Positions 22,020 through 34,338 of a stretch of 64,000 nucleotides of DNA are shown here, in pieces (within the stretch, counting starts at the first letter, position 1; every line of letters begins with the position of its first letter). Both the position numbers and the translations under genes were made by a program. The stretch comes from Balaenoptera acutorostrata. Its lineage: Eukaryota; Chordata; Mammalia; Artiodactyla; Balaenopteridae. The stretch is taken from contig NW_026646029.1 of assembly GCF_949987535.1 (NCBI RefSeq), positions 868,001 to 932,000 on the forward strand, written 5' to 3'. The notes below the pieces were generated by a model. That model searched no databases. It was not told the origin of the DNA and saw only the letters and a list, made by a program, of their open reading frames with translations.

Positions 22020-23778
22020 CACTCATCGAGCTTCCTCTAGCCTTATGACGTTGATTTCATGGCTGAGTGATATTCCATTGTACATGAGGACCACAACTTC
22101 TTTATCCATTTTTCTCTTTCCTAGGATATTTAAGGTGTAATGAAGTGGGGGTTCTTGTCAACAGAGCAGCCCTAAACTTTGGGGTGCCTGTGTCTTGCTG
22201 ATTTTTAGTTTTCCCAATTTATACGCCCATGCGGGGAAGTGCCATATGCCCTCTAAGCTGTGTGTTTTAGATGTTTCAGGACACACCGTACACTTCTCCA
22301 GAGTGGCTCTTGGCAAGTTACATCCCGCCCATCAGCGTAGCAAGGCTCCCATTTCTCCATGGCCGGTCCTGCATTTCTGGTTTGGACACTTTTTTCCTCA
22401 TGGCCCTTTTGCCCGCTGGGAAGCGAGACTTCTTTGGAGCGCTGATTTGCCTTTCCAGGTTGCTTGGTTGGCCAAAAAGGGCGTATGCGTTTTTTCCTGA
22501 ATATATTCAGGAAAAAACGCATACGCCCTTTTTGGCCAAGGGCATCATTGTCCACGTTTTGCAGCTTTTCATGTGCTTTCAAGGCGATTCGAATCTACCT
22601 CCTGAAATCTGTTTCCTGCAATTCTGCCTTGCTTTCAAATCCTCTTCGTTGCCTTCCCTCAATATATTTGTGGACGAGAGTTATCATTTATAACTCTGCA
22701 GGTTTGTGAATTGCAGTGCCCTTGAGCACCATTTTTCAAGTCGCTTTTTTGGGAGCTGGCCGCAAAAGCGCAGGATTGCTTCAGGCCCTATTCTGGTTCC
22801 AGAGGGCAGGCTAAGAATGTGGTTAATTCTTCTTCCTCATAGATAAATAGAGTGACCTGTGCCAGTCCCAACACCTAGAGCTAGTCTCTCATTGGTTCCC
22901 CCTCTTCCCGTTCATCCTCAGGACAAATTGCAACCTGTACGGAACAGGAGCTTAAAGGTGCTGATTCTCCAAGGAGGGAGATGGCTAGTAAAGCGGCTGG
23001 AATGGCGAACCCGAGCACAAGGAGATGAGAAATGAGGGGCGTTTTAGAAACCTTTCCCTATCACACGGTGTACCATCTTCTGGGTTTCTCATGCATGTTT
23101 TCGACGTAGGAAGATGCCCTTGAACCTGGAGATTTGGGACCCATGGGATGGGTACCATGCAGTATTACTTTAAAGGGGCTGTGTTGGCTCACCCAACCTC
23201 ACCAAACCTCTCAGCCCCAAGAGTGTCCACCCTTATGTCTCAATCAGCTGTGGGTCTAGATATGGTCAATCCAGGTTGCATCACAGCCCCTGAACGAATT
23301 GTGTAAGAATTTCTCTCTGTTTCACTGTCTTTGTTTCACGGGTTTTGAAAAGTCATTTATTTTTATAATGGGGTTTAGCTGCTTTTCACGGCTGTGTTTA
23401 TGCCGCTTTACACCCCCTTGACTCACTTACAGAGAGATATCAATACATAGGTTTGATGATTCTTACTAGTCAGATATATTCTTCTGCGGTGAATAGGGGT
23501 GTTGAGTCCAGTTCACTGAGCAAGGAGTAGGTCTTGTCTATTACATATTGGGTTTATGGAACGGTATCTGAGCTAATTTGAAACCCTTGTTTTATGCATC
23601 ACCCCACCTCACCTTTCCCGTTAAGCAGCCATAGTGTGTTTCCTAAACGTGTGACTCTCTTCTGTTTTGTCATTCAGGACAAGTGTAGCGGTTTTTACAT
23701 TCCCTGTAAAAGTGATATCTTATGATAAGTGTCTTTTTCTGTGTGACTTATTTCACTTAGAATCGTCGTACCTAAATC
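22020..23778 (+). repeat. Satellite monomer M7
   Basis: 1,759 bp, short by one G in a G run near 23,496. Perfect 72-bp palindrome at 22,468-22,539. Confidence 0.93.
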
Positions 23779-25538
23779 CACTCATCGTGCTGCTACTAGC
23801 CTTATGACGTTGATTTCATGGCTGAGTGATATTCCATTGTACATGAGGACCACAACTTCTTTATCCATTTTTCTCTTTCCTAGGATATTTAAGGTGTAAA
23901 GAAGTGGGGATCCTTGTCAACAGAGCAGCCCTATACTTTGGGGTGCCTGTGTCTTGCTGATTTTTAGTTTTCCCAATTTATACGCCCATGCGTGGAAGTG
24001 CCGTATGCTCTCTAAGCTGTGTTTTTTAGATGTTTCAGGACACACCGTACACTTCTCCAGGGTGGCTGTTGGCAATTTACATCCCGCCCATCAGTGTAGC
24101 AAGGCTCCCATTTCTCCATGGCCGGTCCTGCATTTCTGGTTTGGACACTTTTTCCCGCATGGCCCTTTTGCCCGCTGGGAAGCGAGACTTCTTTGGTGCG
24201 CTGATTTGCCTTTCCAGGTTGCTTGGTTGGCCAAAAAGGGCGTATGCGTTTTTTCCTGAATATATTCAGGAAAAAACGCATACGCCCTTTTTGGCCAAGG
24301 GCATCATTGTCCACATTTTGCCGCTTTTCATGTGCTTTCAAGGCGATTCGAATCTACCTCCTGAAATCTGTTTCCTGCAATTCTGCCTTGCTTTCAAATC
24401 CTCTTCGTTGCCTTCCCTCAATATATTTGTGGACGAGAGTTATCATTTATAACTATGCAGGTTTGTGAATTGCAGTGCCCCTGAGCTCCATTTTTCCAGT
24501 CGCTTTTTTGGGAGCTGGCCGCAAAAGCGCAGGATTGCTTCAGGCCCTATTCTGGTTCCAGAGGGCAGGCTAAGCCTGTGGTTAATTCTTCTTCCTCATG
24601 GATAAATAGAGTGACCTGTGCCTGTCCCAACACCTAGAGCTAGTCTCTCATTGGTTCCCCCTCTTCCCGTTCATCCTCAGGACAAATTGCAACCTGTACG
24701 GAACAGGAGCTTAAAGGTGCTGATTCTCCAAGGAGGGAGATGGCTAGTAAAGCGGCTGGAATGGCGAACCCGAGCACAAGGAGATGAGAAATGAGGTGCG
24801 TTTTAGAAACCTTTCCCGATCACACAGTGTACCATCTTCTGGGTTTCTCATGCATGTTTTCGACGTAGGAAGATGCCCTTGAACCTGGAGATTTGGGACC
24901 CATGGGATGGGTACCATGCAGTATTACTTTAAAGGGTCTGCGTTGGCTCACGCAACCTCACCAAACCTCTCAGCCCCAAGAGTGTCCACCCTTATGTCTC
25001 AATCAGCTGTGGGTCTAGATATGGTCAATCCAGGTTGCATCACAGCCCCTGAACGAATTGTGTAAGAATTTCTCTCTCTTTCACTGTCTTTGTTTCACGG
25101 GTTTTGAAAAGTCATTTATTTTTATAATGGGGTTTAGCTGCTTTTCACGGCTGTGTTTATGCCGCTTTACACCCCCTTGACTCACTTACAGAGAGATATC
25201 AATACATAGGTGTGAAGATTCTTACTAGTCAGATATATTATTGTGCGGTGAATAGGGGGTGTTGAGTCCAGTTCACTGAGCAAGGAGTAGGTCTTGTCTA
25301 TTACATATTGGGTTTATGGAACGGTATCTGAGCTAATTTGAAACCCTTGTTTTATGCATCACCCCACCTCAGCTTTCCCGTTCAGCAGCCATAGTGTGTT
25401 TTCTAAACGTGTGACTCTCTTCTGTTTTGTCATTCAGGTCAAGTGTAGCGGTTTTTACATTCCCTATATAAGTGATATCTTATGATAAGTGTCTTTTTCT
25501 GTGTGACTTATTTCACTTAGAATCGTCGTACCTAAATC
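23779..25538 (+). repeat. Satellite monomer M8
   Basis: 1,760 bp. Perfect 72-bp palindrome at 24,227-24,298. Shares the CAGGGTGG variant upstream of the palindrome with M9, M14, M15 and M17. Confidence 0.93.
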
Positions 25539-27298
25539 CACTCATCGTGCTGCTACTAGCCTTATGACGTTGATTTCATGGCTGAGTGATATTCCATTGT
25601 ACATGAGGACCACAACTTCTTTATCCATTTTTCTCTTTCCTAGGATATTTAAGGTGTAATGAAGTGGGGGTTCTAGTCAACAGAGCAGCCCTAAACTTTG
25701 GGGTGCCTGTGTCTTGCTGATTTTTAGTTTTCCCAATTTATACGCCCATGCGTGGAAGTGCCGTATGCTCTCTAAGCTGTGTTTTTTAGATGTTTCAGGA
25801 CACACCGTACACTTCTCCAGGGTGGCTGTTGGCAATTTACATCGCGCCCATCAGCGTAGCAAGGCTCCCATTTCTCCATGGCCGGTCCTGCATTTCTGGT
25901 TTGGACACTTTTTTCCGCATGGCCCTTTTGCCCGCTGGGAAGCGAGACTTCTTTGGAGCGCTGATTTGCCTTTCCAGGTTGCTTGGTTGGCCAAAAAGTG
26001 CGTATGCGTTTTTTCCTGAATATATTCAGGAAAAAACGCATACGCACTTTTTGGAAAAGGGCATCATTGTCCACGTTTTGCCGCTTTTCATGTGCTTTCA
26101 AGGCGATTCGAATCTACCTCCTGAAATCTATTTCCTGCAATTCTGCCTTGCTTTCAAATCCTCTTCGTTGCCTTCCCTCAATATATTTGTGGACGAGAGT
26201 TATCATTTATAACTCTGCAGGTTTGGGAATTGCAGTGCCCCTGAGCTCCATTTTTCCAGTCGCTTTTTTGGGAGCTGGCCGCAAAAGCGCACGATTGCTT
26301 CAGGCCCTATTCTGGTTCCAGAGGGCAGGCTAAGCCTGTGGTTAATTCTTCTTCCTCATGGATAAATAGAGTTACCTGTGCCTGTCCCAACACCTAGAGC
26401 TAGTCTCTCATTGGTTCCCCCTCTTCCCGTTCATCCTCAGGACAAATTGCAACCTGTACGGAACAGGAGCTTAAAGGTGCTGATTCTCCAAGGAGGGAGA
26501 TGGCTAGTAAAGCGGCTGGAATGGCGAACCCGAGCACAAGGAGATGAGAAATGAGGTGCGTTTTAGAAACCTTTCCCGATCACATGGTGTACCATCTTCT
26601 GGGTTTCTCATGCATGTTTTCGACCTAGGAAGATGCCCTTGAACCTGGAGATTTGGGACCCATGGGATGGGTACCATGCAGTATTACTTTAAAGGGTCTC
26701 CGTTGGCTCACCCAACCTCACCAAACCTCTCAGCCCCAAGAGTGTCCACCCTTATGTATCAATCAGCTGTGGGTCTAGATATGGTCAATCCAGGTTGCAT
26801 CAGAGCCCTTGAACGAATTGTGTAAGAATTTCTCTCTCTTTCACTGTCTTTGTTTCACGGGTTTTGAAAAGTCATTTATTTTTATAATGGGGTTTAGCTG
26901 CTTTTCATGGCTGTGTTTATGCCGCTTTACACCCCCTTGACTCACTTACAGAGAGATATCAATACATAGGTGTGAAGATTCTTACTAGTCAGATATATTC
27001 TTGTGCGGTGAATAGGGGGTGTTGAGTCCAGCTCACTGAGCAAGGAGTAGGTCTTGTCTATTACATATTGGGTTTATGGAACGGTATCTGAGCTAATTTG
27101 AAACCCTTGTTTTATGCATCACCCCACCTCACCTTTCCCGTTCAGCAGCCATAGTGTGTTTTCTAAACGTGTGACTCTCTTCTGTTTTGTCATTCAGGTC
27201 AAGTGTAGCGGTTTTTACATTCCCTCCATAAGTGATATCTTATGATAAGTGTCTTTTTCTGTGTGACTTATTTCACTTAGAATCGTTGTACCTAAATC
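25539..27298 (+). repeat. Satellite monomer M9, with symmetric palindrome change
   Basis: 1,760 bp. Its palindrome (25,987-26,058) carries two private substitutions at mirrored positions, G-to-T at 25,999 and C-to-A at 26,046, which keep the arms complementary. The outer right arm also has the GGAAAA variant. Other variants (TTCTAGTCAA, ATCGCGCCC, GCACGATTGC) tie it to M14, M15 and M17. Confidence 0.93.
25987..26058. repeat. Palindrome copy with mirrored pair of substitutions
   Basis: Relative to all other copies, 25,999 is T instead of G and 26,046 is A instead of C. The two positions are exact mirrors (they sum to 52,045, as do the palindrome ends), so the inner 64 bp stay perfectly self-complementary. 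Confidence 0.95.
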
Positions 27299-29058
27299 CA
27301 CTCATCGTGCTGCCTCTAGCCTTATGACGTTGTTTTCATGGCTGAGTGATATTCCATTGTACATGAGGACCACAACTTCTTTATCCATTTTTCTCTTTCC
27401 TAGGATATTTAAGGTGTAATGAAGTGGGGGTTCTTGTCAGCAGAGCAGCCCTAAACTTTGGGGTGCCTGTGTCTTGCTGATTTTTATTTTTCCCAATTTA
27501 TACGCTCATTCATGGAAGTGCCGTATGCTCTCTAAGCTGTGTGTTTTAGATGTTTCAGGACACACCGTACACTTCTCCAGAGTGGCTGTTGGCAATTTAC
27601 ATCCCGCCCATCAGCGTAGCAAGGCTCCCATTTCTCCTTGGCCGGTCCTGCATTTCTGGTTTGGACACTTTTTTCTGCATGGCCCTTTTGCCCGCTGGGA
27701 AGCGAGACTTCTTTGGAGCGCTGATTTGCCTTTCCAGGTTGCTTGGTTGGCCAAAAAGGGCGTATGCGTTTTTTCCTGAATATATTCAGGAAAAAACGCA
27801 TACGCCGTTTTTGGCCAAGGGCATCATTGTCCACGTTTTGCCGCTTTTCATGTGCTTTCAAGGCGATTCGAATCTACCTCCTGAAATCTGTTTCCTGCAA
27901 TTCTGCCTTGCTTTCAAAGCCTCTTCGTTGCCTTCCCTCAATATATTTGTGGACGAGAGTTATCATTTATAACTCTGCAGGTTTGTGAATTGCAGTGCCC
28001 CTGAGCTCCATTTTTCCAGTCGCTTTTTTGGGAGCTGGCCGCAAAAGCGCAGGATTGCTTCAGGCCCTATTCTGGTTCCAGAGGGCAGGCTAAGAATGTG
28101 GTTAATTCTTCTTCCTCATGGATAAATAGAGTGACCTGTGCCTGTCCCAACACCTAGAGCTAGTCTCTCATTGGTTCCCCCTCTTCCCGTTCATCCTCAG
28201 GACAAATTGCAACCTGTACGGAACAGGAGCTTAAAGGTGCTGATTCTCCAAGGAGGGAGATGGCTAGTAAAGCGGCTGGAATGGCGAACCCGAGCACAAG
28301 GAGATGAGAAATGAGGTGCGTTTTAGAAACCTTTCCCGATCACACAGTGTACCATCTTCTGGGTTTCTCATGCATGTTTTCGACGTAGGAAGATGCCCTT
28401 GAACCTGGAGATTTGGGACCCATGGGATGGGTACCATGCAGTATTACTTTAAAGGGTCTGCGTTGGCTCACGCAACCTCACCAAACCTCTCAGCCCCAAG
28501 AGTGTCCACCCTTATGTCTCAATCAGCTGTGGGTCTAGATATGGTCAATCCAGGTTGCATCACAGCCCCTGAACGAATTGTGTAAGAATTTCTCTCTCTT
28601 TCACTGTCTTTGTTTCACGGGTTTTGAAAAGTCATTTATTTTTATAATGGGGTTTAGCTGCTTTTCACGGCTGTGTTTATGCCGCTTTACACCCCCTTGA
28701 CTCACTTACAGAGAGATATCAATACATAGGTGTGAAGATTCTTACTAGTCAGATATATTCTTGTGCGGTGAATAGGGGGTGTTGAGTCCAGCTCACTGAG
28801 CAAGGAGTAGGTCTTGTCTATTACATATTGGGTTTATGGAACGGTATCTGAGCTAATTTGAAACCCTTGTTTTATGCATCACCCCACCTCACCTTTCCCG
28901 TTCAGCAGCCATAGTGTGTTTTCTAAACGTGTGACTCTCTTCTGTTTTGTCATTCAGGTCAAGTGTAGCGGTTTTTACATTCCCTCCATAAGTGATATCT
29001 TATGATAAGTGTCTTTTTCTGTGTGACTTATTTCACTTAGAATCGTTGTACCTAAATC
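27299..29058 (+). repeat. Satellite monomer M10
   Basis: 1,760 bp and almost identical to M11; the shared private variants include CGTTGTTTTC near the start and GCCGTTTTTGG in the palindrome's right arm (27,747-27,818; one mismatch). Confidence 0.93.
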
Positions 29059-30818
29059 CACTCATCGTGCTGCCTCTAGCCTTATGACGTTGTTTTCATG
29101 GCTGAGTGATATTCCATTGTACATGAGGACCACAACTTCTTTATCCATTTTTCTCTTTCCTAGGATATATAAGGTGTAATGAAGTGGGGGTTCTTGTCAG
29201 CAGAGCAGCCCTAAACTTTGGGGTGCCTGTGTCTTGCTGATTTTTATTTTTCCCAATTTATACGCTCATTCATGGAAGTGCCGTATGCTCTCTAAGCTGT
29301 GTGTTTTAGATGTTTCAGGACACACCGTACACTTCTCCAGAGTGGCTGTTGGCAATTTACATCCCGCCCATCAGCGTAGCAAGGCTCCCATTTCTCCTTG
29401 GCCGGTCCTGCATTTCTGGTTTGGACACTTTTTTCTGCATGGCCCTTTTGCCCGCTGGGAAGCGAGACTTCTTTGGAGCGCTGATTTGCCTTTCCAGGTT
29501 GCTTGGTTGGCCAAAAAGGGCGTATGCGTTTTTTCCTGAATATATTCAGGAAAAAACGCATACGCCGTTTTTGGCCAAGGGCATCATTGTCCACGTTTTG
29601 CCGCTTTTCATGTGCTTTCAAGGCGATTCGAATCTACCTCCTGAAATCTGTTTCCTGCAATTCTGCCTTGCTTTCAAAGCCTCTTCGTTGCCTTCCCTCA
29701 ATATATTTGTGGACGAGAGTTATCATTTATAACTCTGCAGGTTTGTGAATTGCAGTGCCCGTGAGCTCCATTTTTCCAGTCGCTTTTTTGGGAGCTGGCC
29801 GCAAAAGCGCAGGATTGCTTCAGGCCCTATTCTGGTTCCAGAGGGCAGGCTAAGAATGTGGTTAATTCTTCTTCCTCATGGATAAATAGAGTGACCTGTG
29901 CCTGTCCCAACACCTAGAGCTAGTCTCTCATTGGTTCCCCCTCTTCCCGTTCATCCTCAGGACAAATTGCAACCTGTACGGAACAGGAGCTTAAAGGTGC
30001 TGATTCTCCAAGGAGGGAGATGGCTAGTAAAGCGGCTGGAATGGCGAACCCGAGCACAAGGAGATGAGAAATGAGGTGCGTTTTAGAAACCTTTCCCGAT
30101 CACACAGTGTACCATCTTCTGGGTTTCTCATGCATGTTTTCGACGTAGGAAGATGCCCTTGAACCTGGAGATTTGGGACCCATGGGATGGGTACCATGCA
30201 GTATTACTTTAAAGGGTCTGCGTTGGCTCACGCAACCTCACCAAACCTCTCAGCCCCAAGAGTGTCCACCCTTATGTCTCAATCAGCTGTGGGTCTAGAT
30301 ATGGTCAATCCAGGTTGCATCACAGCCCCTGAACGAATTGTGTAAGAATTTCTCTCTCTTTCACTGTCTTTGTTTCACGGGTTTTGAAAAGTCATTTATT
30401 TTTATAATGGGGTTTAGCTGCTTTTCACGGCTGTGTTTATGCCGCTTTACACCCCCTTGACTCACTTACAGAGAGATATCAATACATAGGTGTGAAGATT
30501 CTTACTAGTCAGATATATTCTTGTGCGGTGAATAGGGGGTGTTGAGTCCAGTTCACTGAGCAAGGAGTAGGTCTTGTCTATTACATATTGGGTTTATGGA
30601 ACGGTATCTGAGCTAATTTGAAACCCTTGTTTTATGCATCACCCCACCTCACCTTTCCCGTTCAGCAGCCATAGTGTGTTTTCTAAACGTGTGACTCTCT
30701 TCTGTTTTGTCATTCAGGTCAAGTGTAGCGGTTTTTACATTCCCTCCATAAGTGATATCTTATGATAAGTGTCTTTTTCTGTGTGACTTATTTCACTTAG
30801 AATCGTCGTACGTAAATC
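29059..30818 (+). repeat. Satellite monomer M11, near-duplicate of M10
   Basis: 1,760 bp. By eye it differs from M10 at about five positions, including near 29,167, 29,761, 30,552 and 30,811. Palindrome at 29,507-29,578 with the same single mismatch as M10. Confidence 0.93.
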
Positions 30819-32578
30819 CACTCATCGTGCTGCCTCTAGCCTTATGACGTTGATTTCATGGCTGAGTGATATTCCATTGTACATGAGGACCACAACTTCT
30901 TTATCCATTTTTCTCTTTCCTAGGATATTTAAGGTGTAATGAAGTGGGGGTTCTTGTCAGCAGAGCAGCCCTAAACTTTGGGGTGCCTGTGTCTTGCTGA
31001 TTTTTATTTTTCCCAATTTATACGCTCATTCATGGAAGTGCCGTATGCTCTCTAAGCTGTGTGTTTTAGATGTTTCAGGACACACCGTACACTTCTCCAG
31101 AGTGGCTGTTGGCAATTTACATCCCGCCCATCAGTGTAGCAAGGCTCCCATTTCTCCACGGCCGGTCCTGCATTTCTGGTTCGGACACTTTTTTCTGCAT
31201 GGCCCTTTTGCCCGCTGGGAAGCGAGACTTCTTTGGAGCGCTGATTTGCCTTTCCAGGTTGCTTGGTTGGCCAAAAAGGGCGTATGCGTTTTTTCCTGAA
31301 TATATTCAGGAAAAAACGCATACGCCCTTTTTGGAAAAGGGCATCATTGTCCACGTTTTGCCGCTTTTCATGTGCTTTCAAGGCGATTCGAATCTACCTC
31401 CTGAAATCTGTTTCCTGCAATTCTGCCTTGCTTTCAAATCCTCTTCGTTGCCTTCCCTCAATATATTTGTGGACGAGAGTTATCATTTATAACTCTGCAG
31501 GTTTGTGAATTGCAGTGCCCCTGAGCTCCATTTTTCAAGTCGCTTTTTTGGGAGCTGGCCGCAAAAGCGCAGGATTGCTTCAGGCCCTATTCTGGTTCCA
31601 GAGGGCAGGCTAAGCCTGTGGTTATTTCTTCTTCCTTATGGATAAATAGAGTGACCTGTGCCTGTCCCAACACCTAGAGCTAGTCTCTCATTGGTTCCCC
31701 CTCTTCCCGTTCATCCTCAGGACAAATTGCAACCTGTACGGAACAGGAGCTTAAAGGTGCTGATTCTCCAAGGAGGGAGATGGCTAGTAAAGCGGCTGGA
31801 ATGGCGAACCCGAGCACAAGGAGATGAGAAATGAGGTGCGTTTTAGAAACCTTTCCCGATCACACAGTGTACCATCTTCTGAGTTTCTCATGCATGTTTT
31901 CGACGTAGGAAGATGCCCTTGAACCTGGAGATTTGGGACCCATGGGATGGGTACCATGCAGTATTACTTTAAAGGGTCTGCGTTGGCTCACCCAACCTCA
32001 CCAAAGCTCTCAGCCCCAAGAGTGTCCACCCTTATGTCTCAATCAGCTGTGGGTCTAGATATGGTCAATCCAGGTTGCATCACAGCCCCTGAACGAATTG
32101 TGTAAGAATTTCTCTCTCTTTCACTGTCTTTGTTTCACGGGTTTTGAAAAGTCATTTATTTTTATAATGGGGTTTAGCTGCTTTTAACGGCTGTGTTTAT
32201 GCCGCTTTACACCCCATTGACTCACTTACAGAGAGATATCAATACATAGGTGTGAAGATTCTTACTAGTCAGATATATTATTGTGCGGTGAATAGGGGGT
32301 GTTGAGTCCAGTTCACTGAGCAAGGAGTAGGTCTTGTCTATTACATATTGGGTTTATGGAACGGTATCTGAGCTAATTTGAAACCCTTGTTTTATGCATC
32401 ACCCCACCTCACCTTTCCCGTTCAGCAGCCATAGTGTGTTTTCTAAACGTGTGACTCTCTTCTGTTTTGTCATTCAGGTCAAGTGTAGCGGTTTTTACAT
32501 TCCCTCCATAAGTGATATCTTATGATAAGTGTCTTTTTCTGTGTGACTTATTTCACTTAGAATCGTCGTACCTAAATC
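30819..32578 (+). repeat. Satellite monomer M12
   Basis: 1,760 bp. Shares CGCTCATTCATGG with M10, M11 and M13, and TATGGATAAATAG and CTTTTAACGG with M13 only. The palindrome (31,267-31,338) is perfect over its inner 64 bp; the outer right arm is GGAAAA. Confidence 0.93.
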
Positions 32579-34338
32579 CACTCATCGTGCTGCCTCTAGC
32601 CTTATGACGTTGATTTCATGGCTGAGTGATATTCCATTGTACATGAGGACCACAACTTCTTTATCCATTTTTCTCTTTCCTAGGATATTTAAGGTGTAAT
32701 GAAGTGGGGGTTCTTGTCAGCAGAGCAGCCCTAAACTTTGGGGTGCCTGTGTCTTGCTGATTTTTAATTTTCCCAATTTATACGCTCATTCATGGAAGTG
32801 CCGTATGCTCTCTAAGCTGTGTGTTTTAGATGTTTCAGGACACACCGTACACTTCTCCAGAGTGGCTGTTGGCAATTTACATCCCGCCCATCAGCGTAGC
32901 AAGGCTCCCATTTCTCCACGGCCGGTCCTGCATTTCTGGTTCGGACACTTTTTTCTGCATGGCCCTTTTGCCCGCTGGGAAGCGAGACTTCTTTGGAGCG
33001 CTGATTTGCCTTTCCAGGTTGCTTGGTTGGCCAAAAAGGGCGTATGCGTTTTTTCCTGAATATATTCAGGAAAAAACGCATACGCCCTGTTTGGAAAAGG
33101 GCATCATTGTCCACGTTTTGCCGCTTTTCATGTGCTTTCAAGGCGATTCGTATCTACCTCCTGAAATCTGTTTCCTGCAATTCTGCCTTGCTTTCAAATC
33201 CTCTTCGTTGCCTTCCCTCAATATATTTGTGGACGAGAGTTATCATTTATAACTCTGCAGGTTTGTGAATTGCAGTGCCCCTGAGCTCCATTTTTCAAGT
33301 CGCTTTTTTGGGAGCTGGCCGCAAAAGCGCAGGATTGCTTCAGGCCCTATTCTGGTTCCAGAGGGCAGGCTAAGCCTGTGGTTAATTCTTCTTCCTTATG
33401 GATAAATAGAGTGACCTGTGCCTGTCCCAACACCTAGAGCTAGTCTCTCATTGGTTCCCCCTCTTCCCGTTCATCCTCAGGACAAATTGCAACCTGTACG
33501 GAACAGGAGCTTAAAGGTGCTGATTCTCCAAGGAGGGAGATGGCTAGTAAAGCGGCTGGAATGGCGAACCCGAGCACAAGGAGATGAGAAATGAGGTGCG
33601 TTTTAGAAACCTTTCCCGATCACACAGTGTACCATCTTCTGAGTTTCTCATGCATGTTTTCGACGTAGGAAGATGCCCTTGAACCTGGAGATTTGGGACC
33701 CATGGGATGGGTACCATGCAGTATTACTTTAAAGGGTCTGCGTTGGCTCACCCAACCTCACCAAAGCTCTCAGCCCCAAGAGTGTCCACCCTTATGTCTC
33801 AATCAGCTGTGGGTCTAGATATGGTCAATCCAGGTTGCATCACAGCCCCTGAACGAATTGTGTAAGAATTTCTCTCTCTTTCACTGTCTTTGTTTCACGG
33901 GTTTTGAAAAGTCATTTATTTTTATAATGGGGTTTAGCTGCTTTTAACGGCTGTGTTTATGCCGCTTTACACCCCCTTGACTCACTTACAGAGAGATATC
34001 AATACATAGGTGTGAAGATTCTTACTAGTCAGATATATTATTGTGCGGTGAATAGGGGGTGTTGAGTCCAGTTCACTGAGCAAGGAGTAGGTCTTGTCTA
34101 TTACATATTGGGTTTATGGAACGGTATCTGAGCTAATTTGAAACCCTTGTTTTATGCATCACCCCACCTCACCTTTCCCGTTCAGCAGCCATAGTGTGTT
34201 TTCTGGACGTGTGACTCTGTTCTGTTTTGTAATTCTGTTCAAGTGTAGCGGTTTTTACATTCGCTCTATAAGTGATATCTTATGATAAGTGTCTTTTTCT
34301 GTGTGACTTATTTCACTTAGAATCGTCGTACCTAAATC
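32579..34338 (+). repeat. Satellite monomer M13, type switch in tail
   Basis: 1,760 bp. M12-like through most of its length, but from about 34,204 it switches to the TTCTGGACGTG variant that characterises the tails of M14-M18. The palindrome (33,027-33,098) has a T-to-G mismatch in the right arm plus the GGAAAA outer arm. Confidence 0.93.

Noticed and set aside
22195..22709. Open frames of about 81-140 codons on both strands, repeated in every monomer and apparently conserved
   Set aside because: They overlap in up to three plus frames and one minus frame, and they run through the palindrome. They are open because the copies are near-identical, not because of coding constraint. Changes between monomers do not favour synonymous sites by eye, and the DNA derives partly from antisense L1.
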